DNA of 64,000 nt from Turbatrix aceti (lineage: Eukaryota; Nematoda; Chromadorea; Rhabditida; Panagrolaimidae). The notes below the pieces were generated by a model. The model made no database searches. It was not told the origin of the DNA and worked only from the letters and a program-made list of their open reading frames with translations. This document shows, piece by piece, positions 11,947-22,167 of this stretch. Location: positions 4,864,739 through 4,928,738 of the forward strand of contig OZ017767.1 of assembly GCA_963969345.1 (NCBI GenBank), written 5' to 3'. Each line of letters starts with the position of its first letter. Position 1 is the first letter of the stretch. The position numbers and the translations under genes are program-made.

Positions 11947-13594
11947 ACTAGCTGCTGCAGGGACTCTCTCCCGCTTCTACCGTGCTCATGGACAACATTT
12001 CTCATGACCTGAAACCTTGCTTTTTGGTAAAGTTCGTCTTGTTTTTTTTTTGTGAACAAAATAAAGAAATTCTGCGACATTTTGTTACTCTGCTGGCAGA
12101 TTACCGAACTCAGTACAATGTCCTTGTCCTCGACGACCTAAATGGCGTGCTGACTTGTTTTTTGATCAAACCTCAGAAAGCCAGTGTTCGGGCAGTGTAT
12201 GTACTTCAGTCAGCCTCGACGCAGGAAAACAAAAGATAATCATGGGCTTCTGAAAACTGAGAAAGGAAGAGCAACGATTTCTAATGTGTTCAGTGCGCCC
12301 TTCATAAATTTTTTTCACGAGTAAAAAATTTGCCGTTCTCAAGCGAATATGCGTGGGGCCAGACAGATTGGCACGCATATGTATGCCTTCATCGGTGCCT
12401 GTTCTCTTAATTTTGCTTCCGCTTGGTGTCGTAATTGGATTTATTGTATGACTTCTTATTGCGAAATTGAATCCAAAGGGGACAAGAGTGGTCGGTCTAG
12501 CCACCACATTGCGCGGATGGCGTTGTGGCTACCTGGGCAACGGAATGATAATAACCAGCCATGGCACTCACCTGTGTCGCAAAAGTTGCGAGAACGCGCG
12601 CGTCGCCTCTTGCCTCTTGGTCGTCCTACTTTTTGGTTGTGTCCTCATATTTGTCTCCCATTTTGCCCCCATGATTCTTTATTTATTTGTTGATTATTTA
12701 TTTGTCGCGTAACGCGCTATTGGTTTACCAATAGGTTTAATTGCCCAAATTGAGGCTTCGAATAAACACTCTCTTATCTCTCGGAGACTCACGGGGTACA
12801 AGGTCACTGGGAGCATTACCGAAGGCCAAGGTAGTGTTTCCCACAACCTGTGCGAAGCGGTGTGTTTTGTATTGCATTGTCCCTCCAAGGTGATGTAAGA
12901 GCTTGCTCTCTGGTTCTTTCACCCACAATTTTCAATGCACCGTGTCGTCGGAAACTTACCTGGCCAGAAGCTGTTATCCTTTATCTCGCGTGCCATTAGT
13001 CCAATTGAAGTTGTAGCATTTTCAGGTGCAACCTTTTAGGTGCGATTTCGTTTATCCACGGAATAATGAAAAAACTAACTGAAATAATTATCCTCGTGCA
13101 GTGAAACTCTGCATGCCCGGAGCTCGTGTTCACCTGTTCAAAGAGACGGTCCAGTCCGCTGCTGCCCGCTGATAGGGCTTAATGCGGGAATCGATTGTCG
13201 AAGCAGTGCACTCATCATTAATGGTATGCTTAAAATCACACTGTTTTCAAATTTAGAGCGCTCATAATCAGGCTGGGTGCTTTTGAGAGTCATGCACGTT
13301 CCGTATAAAAATAAGCACTTGTTCCTCATGCCCAATCATGCTTCATGTTTCCCAGACGTTTTGTTTTTCGAATGAAAGCCACAGCAATAGCGTTACTAAT
13401 TGCATTGTTTTGACGATACAAAGACTGTAGCATTATGCTAGTTTTACAAATTTTGATAGCACACGCTGTAGCCACCTGTACTGCCACAACTCTCAAATTC
13501 CAGTTTATTTTTTTAATGCAACCTGTTTCAATCGAGATTCAGGTTGCCAATTCATTTTAAATACAATAAAACATTTGACGTGTATTTTTAGCCG
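11947..13594. other. Intergenic region with an SL1-like sequence
   Basis: No protein gene is accepted here. It contains AATAAA near 12060 for the upstream peptide gene and an SL1-like 21-mer at 12733-12753. A donor-like sequence lies on the minus strand at 12953-12958, next to a 12-codon open frame. The right end has TGTATTTTTAG three bases before the galactosyltransferase ATG. Confidence 0.4.
12733..12753 (+). ncRNA. SL1-like sequence, possible degenerate spliced-leader RNA
   Basis: The sequence GGTTTAATTGCCCAAATTGAG is the nematode SL1 leader with one G-for-A change and a short indel near the CAAGTTTGAG part. It is followed by GCTTCG rather than the GT donor needed in a functional SL RNA. 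No clear Sm site (AATTTTTGG-like) was found in the next 80 bp. CTCTCGGAGAC at ~12777 resembles the SL RNA 3' hairpin, weakly. It could be an SL RNA pseudogene or chance. Confidence 0.25.
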
Positions 13595-14813
13595 ATGCGT
13601 GCTGGCGGAGGATGGCTGGATCCAAGCAGCGGCAAGTTTTCCTTCATCCTCGGCTTTCTGACGGCAACGTTGCTATGCTTCTTCATGCTGTCAAACTCAG
13701 ACAGGTATAGTGCCACCAGTTATAACTCTCCTTCATACACCGACACCCGGCAAAAGCCTTGGGAGAGAGAAGTGCTCTCCAAAAGCCATGGCCATGTCAT
13801 CAACGCTCTCAACCGAAAGGTACGTGTCTTTTGCTGGATCATGACCCACAAAGGCAACACCCAAACCAAAGCCATCGCGGTTAACCAAACCTGGCTCCGC
13901 CGCTGTGACGGTAGCGTTTTTGTTACCGTCAAGAAGAACAGCGGTCTGCCGGTGATTTCTGGGTCTGACAGTCTTCCGGACGGCTATGACAGTTTGTGGT
14001 TTAAAACCAGAGCGGCTTTTCAGTGGATCTACGAGGTAATGTTTTGGTCAAATTTTATTTCGTTGAAACAAACAAATGACACGTTTCAGAACAAAATCAA
14101 CGACTACGACTGGTTTCTAAAAGCCGATGACGACACTTACGTGGTCATGGAAAACTTGAGGCTGTTGTTGCTTAATTACAATCCTGACAAACCTCTCTAC
14201 CTGGGCTGCAAGTTTAAAGTAGAGGTGGCCAGCGGGTACATGAGCGGCGGGGCCGGATATGTGCTGAGTCGGTTCGTGTTATTTTATCTCAAAAAATTCT
14301 GAAGACAATTTTCAGAAAGGCGTTAGAGTTACTGGGTTCCCAGGGACTGCCAGACGAAGATATTTGCACGCCGGAGAAAAAAGGACTCAGCGAAGACGTC
14401 GAAATTGGCAGATGCATGGAAAACCTGAATGTGAGTTTAATTGATACCCGCGAGCATCATCGCCGACACCGCATGCTCCCGATGTCTCCGACGGACCATC
14501 TGGCACCTCACATGGATACCAGAACTGACTGGCTTGCCGGATACATTGCATACCCCTACAAAGACGTTCGTTTGTGATTTGTTGACGTTCTTCGGAGACA
14601 AAAACATTTCAGGGCAAGGACATGGTGAGCGACTACGTGGTCACCTTCCACTACGTAGAGCAAAAGATGATGTATGCCCTTGAGTATCTCCTCTACAGCA
14701 TTCGGCATCTCGGCGCCGAAGATACCATGCTTGCGAATGCGCTGGCAGCGGCGGAGAACGAAAACAGAACAATGATTGAAATCCTGACAGAACTTTCCAA
14801 GAGGCTCAACTGA
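13595..14813 (+). CDS. C1GALT1: Core-1 beta-1,3-galactosyltransferase (T-synthase)
   Basis: Four exons (13595-14035, 14090-14271, 14316-14565, 14613-14813) give 357 residues, close to the family's usual ~360. Introns are 44-54 nt. The N-terminus has a short cytoplasmic tail and a single signal-anchor (FSFILGFLTATLLCFFML), typical of a type II Golgi enzyme. The catalytic region shows VFCWIMTHKGNTQTKA, WLRRCDG, DWFLKADDDTYVVMENLR (the metal-binding DDD) and YMSGGAGYVLSR. The family-typical CTPEKKGLSEDVEIGRCM and a final FHYVEQKMMYALEYLLY follow. The enzyme adds galactose to O-linked GalNAc on Ser/Thr, making core 1. An acceptor-like ATTTTTAG ends 3 bases before the ATG, which fits SL trans-splicing. 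AATAAA lies near 14857. Nothing appears broken. Confidence 0.93.
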
Positions 14814-15022
14814 GTGTTTTATACGAGTACGCCAAGTAGGCGCATATTGCAAATGAAATAAATTATTCGAGACTTTTTCGTTTTTTTCGAATGCCATGCG
14901 AATTTCACGCGAATTAGCATGACAAAATTTACCTGTGATCGGCAAAGAAACACAAGCATTAGATATATCGAGCTCAAAGACAGCTGTCATTTTCGCATTG
15001 TTTGGTGACACGTGCATCTGAC

Positions 15023-16909
15023 ATGACGGCGAAGGGCAAAGCAACCGCGGAGCACGGCGAAGACTGGGTCCTACCGCCCGAGGAAGGCAACGCGTCCAAG
15101 GAAAAAGGGTCCAAGGAATCTACAAAATCGAATAGCAAAAATTCGAAGAAGAGTGACAAAGATTCAAAGAAGAGCAATCAAGAGTCAAAGAAAGCGAAGG
15201 AAACGGATAGGAAAGAAGAAGATGAAGAAGAAGACGAGTTTCTGCGAGATCTTCAGAGCGACGACAGCTTTCATGGCATGCTTCCGCTTGAGGTCAGGCA
15301 GAACCTGACATGAAATATGCTGATTCATACCATGCTTTTTTCAGGACATTACCAAACTGCTCGTTAAACAGGGCGACTACATCATTCACACGATTGAGCT
15401 TGAGGGCATTGAGGGCCGCATCATCGGCATCAGCATCCTGTGGAATGCCGAACGCGTTTTTTGTCAGGTCAAGGCAGACGCAAAGCGGGGCGTGTCTTTC
15501 GACATGATGCACTTCAAGAAGACCATCCTCCACTTGGTGCAGTTCCACGTCGCGGAAAAGCTTCCGGTCACAATTCACAATAATCAGGCTGTCATGTGCC
15601 TACAGCCTGTGCTTCGCGAAGAGTGGGAACTTCGGCACGACGACATCGAGCTCTATGACAAACTCGGCGAAGGCCAATTTGGTAAGCGACTGTTTGATTG
15701 CGCAAAGATGATTGAGTACAAAATGCTTCAGGTGAGGTGCGACTCGGCAAACTGCATCAGAAGAACAAAGGGACCATCTACGTTGCGGTCAAGGTGATCA
15801 AAGGCAAGGTCACCAAGACAGCCATCGACGAGGCGATGAAAGAAGCCCGAATCATGCGTCGCTACAACCACCACAACGTCGTTCGGTTCTACGGCGTGCA
15901 GGCTGAGATCGAACCGCTCATGCTGGTCATCGAGTTTATCAAGGGTGGCTCGCTGGACAAATATCTCAAGAAGAACGCGGCTATCGTTACCGTTTCGCAG
16001 AGGGCCAGCATGTGCTACGATAGCGCCATTGGGTTAGAGTACCTTCACGCTCAAAACTGCATTCACAGGTGAGAAGCTTTTTCATGCATTTTTGTTCGCT
16101 AACTACAAAAATTGTGCTCTAGAGACATCGCGGCCCGTAACTGCCTCATTGACATAGCCAGCAAGTGCATCAAAATTTCCGATTTTGGTCTGTCATCCAT
16201 AGGCCAGGTGCAGGTGATAGATCCAACCAAGCCGGCACCGATTCGCTGGCTCGCGCCCGAGGTCATCCGGACGGCAATCTTCACAAAGGCAGCAGACGTG
16301 TGGTCTTTCGGCGTGCTGTGTTGGGAGATCTACATGTCCGCCGAGGTGCCGTACAAGCAGTTTACCATGAAACAGGTACAAGCACGCATCACAACCGATG
16401 ACATGTTTCGTCTTACGCTGCCGACATCGTGCCAGCCAGAGCTCCGGATGCTCATCATGAGCTGCTGGATCAAAGAAGTCACAAAGCGTCCCACCATGTC
16501 CGACTGCGTCCGAGCCTTCGCTCCTTTCTTTGACTCCAAGAATAATTACATTGCCGAAGACCACTGTACGCCTGTCGTCATGATGGCAAAAAAGAAGAAA
16601 CTAACGACGGAAGCACCACCTGGACAAAATCCCGTCAATTCCCCTGTCAAAACTGCTGCGAAGCGCAGTCCGCGCAGAACTGAGTACCGTACTTCAGAGG
16701 CCACCTCCTTCGATGCACCTAACCCCCCGCCGGCGCAGACGGTGTTGCCGAAACCAGTAATGGATGCCAAACCGCCTGAGGCAAGGCCAAAAGCTTCCCA
16801 AAGGAAGAAAGATAGGACTCGTGAACGGACTCGGGAAACGCCAACTCCGGATGGCAAAGGTCCCGTGCAAAGCAAGAGAAAAGCAAAGCCTTCGATGGGC
16901 AAAAAGTGA
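15023..16909 (+). CDS. SH2-tyrosine kinase (FER/FES-like), copy 1, altered SH2 pocket
   Basis: Four exons (15023-15292, 15345-15681, 15732-16068, 16123-16909) encode 576 residues. A Lys/Ser/Glu-rich tail (~80 residues) precedes an SH2 domain starting at FHGMLPLEDITKLL. The kinase domain has GEGQFGEVRLG (P-loop), VAVKVIKG (ATP Lys), HRDIAARNC (catalytic loop), ISDFGLSS (DFG) and PIRWLAPEV, so it looks active. The C-terminal ~110 residues are a basic, Pro-rich extension. In the SH2 domain the FLVR arginine position reads GDYIIHTIE, with His instead of Arg, so phosphotyrosine binding may be lost or altered. The layout matches the expanded nematode SH2-kinase family. The first ATG in frame is at 15023. 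It sits head-to-tail, 205 bp before copy 2. Confidence 0.9.
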
Positions 16910-16929
16910 TTTGATTAGTATGAGCTGCC

Positions 16930-17010
16930 GATAAAAATTTGGTGACTGTGGCATTGGAGAAATACATTTAATTTGGTGACGCTAACTGTGGCATTGGACA
17001 AATACATTTG
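16930..17010 (+). repeat. Short imperfect tandem duplication between the kinase genes
   Basis: Two copies of a ~35-bp unit containing TTTGGTGAC, ACTGTGGCATTGGA and AAATACATTT lie at about 16938-16970 and 16974-17010, in the 205-bp gap between the tandem kinase genes. No function is evident. Confidence 0.6.
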
Positions 17011-17114
17011 CATACTGCAATGCGCAATGCCAGTTTTCGGGAAGGGGTCATCTTGTTCACGGATGTTATAGAGCGAGCAAGCGCAACACGGCATCACTTC
17101 TCGATTAACGGCAG

Positions 17115-18674
17115 ATGAAGACGCAGTCCGCAGAGCCGTTATCGATGATGGGGTCTTCTTTCGACAACAATAACAACAACAATGTAGTTGGAGTCGAGAA
17201 AAAGTTTCTGAATCCGCGGCCCCTGGCGCTGTTTTACGGCAAGCTGGCGAAGGAGGACATCGAGCAGATGCTGACCCGTGATGGTGACTTTTTGCTTCGC
17301 AACGTGGAAATCCGCCCCGAAGAGTTTCGCACGGTGCTGTCTGTTCTGTGGAAAGGAACGGTGCGCAACATCGCCATCAATCAGCAGGGCCAGTTTTATT
17401 CGGTCACGCTGAGTCACAAGTTCAAGAACCTGGACGATCTCCTGGAGGGGCACTACGTCCAGCAACTGCCTCTCTCCGATGACGGGCTGAGACTGCTCCG
17501 GCCCATCTACCTGCCGACCTGGGTCATCCATCATCACGATATCATTTTTGGCAAGAAGCTGGGAGAAGGCGCATTTGGTGAAGTCTTCCAGTGCAGCTAC
17601 AAGCTCTCCAACGGCCGGGTGGTGTACATGGCGGCCAAGACGCTGCACAAGACATCTGCGCGTGAATCGTTTCTGGAGTTCATCGCGGAAGCCCGGCTCA
17701 TGAGACGTCTTCGTCATCCTAACATTGTTCGGGTCTATGGCATGGCCATCGGCTGCACTCCACTGATTCTCACCATGGAGATTTGTCCTTTTGGATCGTT
17801 GCTTAACTATCTCAGAAACAAAAGGGTAATTTTTGGGACAGTTGAAAAAATGTTTGTTGCAATGATGAATTTCAGAACCAGATCTCGATGAACACAAAAA
17901 ACCGTTTTGCCTATGAAACGGCCTGCGGCATGGCCTACATGGAGACGTCCGGCTTCATGCACCGCGATATCGCAGCCCGCAACTGCATGCTGGCCAAGGG
18001 GCCCCGGGTCAAGGTCGGCGACTTCGGCATGGCAGTCAACGCGCACGAAATGGTCGTTCCCGAACTCAAGAAAGTCCCGATCAAGTGGCTGGCCATTGAG
18101 ACGATGCAGAAAAGGATTTATTCTCACAAAACGTAAGTTTCAGAAAATTTTTCTTTTGGACATTGTTTTGTTTTCTGTTTTCAGAGACGTCTGGTCATAC
18201 GGTGTTCTGCTGTACGAGCTCTACTCCGAGGGCAAGCAGCCCTACCAGGGATTCACCAACATGCAGGTCCGTCTCAAGCTCATCCTCCAGAACTACCGCA
18301 TGTCTCCGCCCGAGGGAATGCCCCCCGCGGTCGCTGTCCTCATGGCCAGGTGCTGGTCGACCGAGCCTCAAGACCGTCCGTCTTTCACGGAGCTCCAGTC
18401 TGAACTCGCCAAGATCGTCGACGGAGAAACGGCGTCGTTCAGACAGGCGGAGCTTTTCGCCAAAGAGGACGAAAATATGAAAACCATCGTACAAGGCAGC
18501 ACGATGGGCAACAGCACTATGTCGAACAATAAGAGCGCCATGTCCGCCCACAGCAATACCAGCGTCCTGTCGAACGTCAGCGCCGTCAGCAAGCGCGACG
18601 ACCAAAAGTGGGCACCGAAAAAATCGTCGTCCGGCTTCAAAAAGGCCCCTGGCGCAGATGGAAGAAAGAAATGA
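17115..18674 (+). CDS. SH2-tyrosine kinase (FER/FES-like), copy 2
   Basis: Three exons (17115-17825, 17876-18132, 18185-18674) encode 485 residues. A short Asn-rich tail (about 25 residues) leads to an SH2 domain beginning ALFYGKLAKEDIEQML. Its pocket motif GDFLLRNVE is intact, unlike copy 1. The kinase domain has LGEGAFGEVFQC, MAAKTLHK (ATP Lys), MHRDIAARNC, VGDFGMA and PIKWLAIE, then DVWSYGVLLYELY and RPSFTELQSEL. It is predicted active. The C-terminal tail is Ser/Asn-rich and basic at the end (GADGRKK). The family acts in cytoplasmic tyrosine phosphorylation, and nematodes carry many such genes, several expressed in sperm. The partner is unknown. It is close enough to copy 1 to be a local duplicate or share transcription, though no operon evidence beyond spacing is visible. 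Confidence 0.92.
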
Positions 18675-19876
18675 CTTTTATTATTATGTATAGGTGTGTC
18701 AAGTAAATTGGATTAGTTGTTCACGCAGAACAGCCGCCGGCCAGCCCGGTGAAAAAAAGGTCGGCCACTTGACTGTATGACGAGATCGCAGGGGCAGTGT
18801 TGAGCGATTTTACAGGTGGCAGAGGGCGGCAGTGTGTGGGGCGACCAGGTGATTCTTGTCTGACTCCACCAGACTTTTCTGTGCATGTTCGCGGAAAGCA
18901 GTCGGCACTGAGTAAGAAGTCGGGGTAACGACGTTACCGTTGCGCTCTCTGCACAGAAAACTTTGGTCTAAAACACTTCCGCCGCAGTTTTTTGGACCAA
19001 AAAGAACTGTAATGCCTTTCTTTTTTTGACTTTGAAACTAAATTTAAATTTTTTCAAACATGTCTGTTTCAAATAAATTCTCAAAATAATATGCGATGCA
19101 ACGTACATAAATTTTGTATTCCAGAAGTGAATCAGCGGGATTTTTTCTTTTGTTTTGGCTTGTTTTGCGCATATTTTGTTGAATTATGAAAAGAATGGCA
19201 AAAACATCCGCATCGTATTATGTATCTATTTTTTCAAGTTTGTGACATCCACGTTGTCTGTTTTTTTTTGTGAAAATCAAGCTTGCTTTCGGAATCGGCA
19301 GATTTGTTGTCGACAGGTAGTCCCGGTGCACCTGTGGGGCGATCGACTCTTCTTGCTTCCGGTAGAGCTGTTCCGTGTGCCCAGGGCAATTGGTATAATT
19401 GACTTTTCACGACTCGGCAACCAGCGCCACTCGCACACACCTGAATGCGTGATGCCCTCCTCCCTCGAGGGCGCTCGTCTGACGTTCCTCGGTTTTTGAC
19501 CTCACCGGCCGCGTGCGGCTGTGGCAACGAGCTACTCTTCTCCGCCATCAAACCACCCAACAGCCCGGTTTTGCGGTCCCCGCGCCTGACGTGTGTTTCA
19601 GTAGTTATTGGAAGAATTTCAGCAGATCTGACAGCTACCAGGACAAAATGCAATCGACAACCGACCGCAAGGTAAATTTTTTAATGCTCGTTTTCCAGAC
19701 GTGGCCAGGTGCTGTCGGCGTCACTCAGGTCGGTCCCGACAGCCGGCTGGCTCTTGCTTATTGTTAGTTATGACGGATCTGTCGCATTCCTGTTTGATCG
19801 CTGTCCCGGGTCTGTCACCAAGTTGTTGTGCATTTTAAAGTCCGTGGGAACTGAAAAGCGCCCCAATATTCTTATC
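18675..19876. other. Intergenic region, possible 5' exon of the transporter
   Basis: No independent gene was recognised. An ATG at 19648 opens a short exon (MQSTTDRK) with a GTAAAT donor at 19672. If spliced to an acceptor ending CATTTTAAAG near 19841, it would extend the transporter N-terminus in frame. This is only a possibility. Confidence 0.4.
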
Positions 19877-21776
19877 ATGCCCAAATCAGCATACTGGGAA
19901 GGTCACTTTCAGTACGCTTACGAATCAGCGCCGATGGCTGAGGACGACAGAACGACGTATATGGCCTACCCCAAGCGCTGGTACATTTTGACGGTGACGA
20001 GTCTCCTGGCTTTCAGCAACGCTACGGTGCGCCGCCCTTTGCATTTCATGTTGAAGTCATCATTTGTTTCAGATCTGGATCAGTTACACGGCCATCCAGC
20101 TGAACGTGAGCGTGTTCTACTGCGATGAAGGCTACTTCACGCACGGCTCGGAAAATGCGACTTCGCTCGACTTTGATCCGCGACTCGCAGACTGCATGGT
20201 GCCGTACTGGGTTAATCAGCTCTTCCAGATCGTTGGCGTCATCGGAGGCCTCATGAGCCTCTACATCACAGACACGTACGGCATCGTCGTCGCGGTGAGT
20301 CCCGGTTTCTGCCGGTAAAGTGAAGTCCGTTTGAAAAAAAAATTGCAGACTCACTGCGCATCGACGACGAACGCGTTCGGCGCGTTCTTCAGGGCGGTTT
20401 CTTCTGTACCGGCGCTGGATCACGCCTGGCGTCTCCGAATGCTGTACGGTGGTCAGTCGATCGCCGCGCTTTCGCAGACGTTTTTCCTCGTGCTGTGTCC
20501 AAAGGTGGCCGAGTACTGGTTCCCAGACCATCAACGCTCGCTGGCAAACTCGCTCATGTTCTCCGCGAACCCGTTTGGCGTCGTGATCGGCACAATTCTC
20601 CCTCATTTCATCATCCCGTCGCGAACGACGAGAGACGATTCGAGTCTGCTCCTGCTGAACATCGCGGTCTTCGTGCCTGCGGCTGCGGGAATGGTCATGG
20701 CCATGGGGGTGACCCGGAGCCGACCGCCGACCCCTCCATCGGCGTCGAGTGCCAATGCCGACACGCCATCCGTCTTCACGGGCATGATGCGGCTTTTCAC
20801 GATTCCTGACTTCTACGTCCAGATGTTCACGTTTGGCATGGCCTTTGGGCTGCAGTATTCTTTGTTTATCAGCATCGAGCCCATGATGACCCAGCTCGGC
20901 TACGATGTAGGTTGCAGGGTTGTCTGAAAGTTTGAAAAAAGTAATTTTTTCAGTGGACCGGAGTCGCGACAGCACTCAACGCTCTTGCCGGCTTCGTGAG
21001 CTGCATTTTCATCGGCATCATCATAGACAAGACGAAGAAGTTTGCCCCGGTGTTCAAGGTGCTCACGGTGCTCATGGCTGTGTTTTCCATCGCGATCAAC
21101 GCTGTAGGTCGTTCCAGAGCGTTCCGCCAGCAAATTATGCTCAATTTCAGTTCATCAGACACAAAAGTTCCGGCCTCTCCGACACCGTCGTCCTCGGCTT
21201 TCTGCTCACCGTCTTTGGCTTCTTCGCAACGCCGACCTATCCCGTTGGCCTCGAGCTGGGCATCGAGACCACCTACCCCATCCTCGAGGCGACGAGCAGC
21301 GGCGTTCTCATCATCGCAAGCCAGATCATGCTCTTCGCGTGCACCTCTGTGCTCTTTGCGGTCTTCAAGCTGGACTCCATCTACGAAACCAAACGCACGC
21401 CCGGCTACGAGGACAAAAAAGAATACTTTGACTCCAACTACCAGCGTAAGTGCCGTTCTAGCTAATGTAAAACGTCCGCGGGCAACAAACGAACCTCTTT
21501 TCAGTGGGCGTGGACGTGTGGACGCTCATGTGCATCGTTTACGCCGTCGTAACCTGCCTCATTCTCTGGCCCAAGTTGGTTTCCGCATCACACGCATGCG
21601 TGCTTTTAATTTTGAACGTTTTGAGGTACGAGCGACTGGAATACGAAAAGTCGGTGCATGACAAAACGATCGCCGGGAATGCGACCGACAGCCAGAGGTC
21701 GTCCAAGGACAGCTCCACGGAGACGCCCCTTCCGAACCAGTCTAAAACGGCATTAGTCTCTAGTTTCTCTACTTGA
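19877..21776 (+). CDS. MFS transporter, FLVCR-like (SLC49 type)
   Basis: Six exons are supported: 19877-20026, 20073-20294, 20349-20906, 20954-21103, 21151-21445 and 21505-21776. They encode about 548 residues with 12 likely membrane segments. The first segment reads YPKRWYILTVTSLLAFSNAT then IWISYTAIQ, as in FLVCR/SLC49 proteins. Other family-like parts are GQSIAALSQTFFLVLCPKVAEYWF, SLANSLMFSANPFGVVIGTILP and the late ATPTYPVGLELGIETTYP signature. FLVCR proteins move heme or choline, but the substrate here is unknown. A 51-nt in-frame stretch (about 21574-21624, ending TTTTGAG) could be an extra intron with a weak acceptor. Reading through it only lengthens the last membrane segment. The start is uncertain: 19877 is the first convenient ATG, and a short upstream exon is possible. 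Confidence 0.85.
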
Positions 21777-22167
21777 GACTGTCGAGGCAGTAATAAAAAA
21801 TCTTCAATCTTTCTTCCTCACTTACACGCCGTCGACTCGCAACGCGGGTACAGTGAACACGCCGTTTCCTTTCCTCATCTCATCGATCCCATACTTTGTT
21901 TTTCTACTGTTTTCCATATTTGAAATTTAAAATGAACAAGCAATAAAAGCATTACCAGTTATGGAAGGAGCAAGACAGGTGAAAAAAAACCAAGCAAAAA
22001 CATACACGAGGAACACTATGCGCACACAGTGTTCCTTGCGCCGTACAAATGCCCGTTTGATTTTCGCTTTGCGCGCTTGTTTTTATCGCAGCTGACTGCT
22101 AACTACCTTTTTTATTTACCGTGTTGCTGATTGAATTTTATGCTCTATTTTGATTGAATAACCAGGC
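21777..22167. other. Intergenic spacer with a hairpin
   Basis: It holds AATAAA near 21791 for the transporter. A short inverted repeat with AGGAACACT and AGTGTTCCT arms around a 10-nt loop lies at about 22010-22037. No gene was recognised. Confidence 0.5.

Noticed and set aside
12952..12966. U1 snRNA-like 5' end (ACTTACCTGGC)
   Set aside because: The following sequence does not form U1 stem-loop I, and the match is what any splice donor on the other strand would give.
12694..13025. Possible tiny minus-strand gene (MAREIKDNSFWPG exon with GTAAGT donor, then a 54-codon frame)
   Set aside because: The intervening sequence lacks the strong TTTCAG acceptor seen at nearly all other introns, and neither part resembles a known protein.
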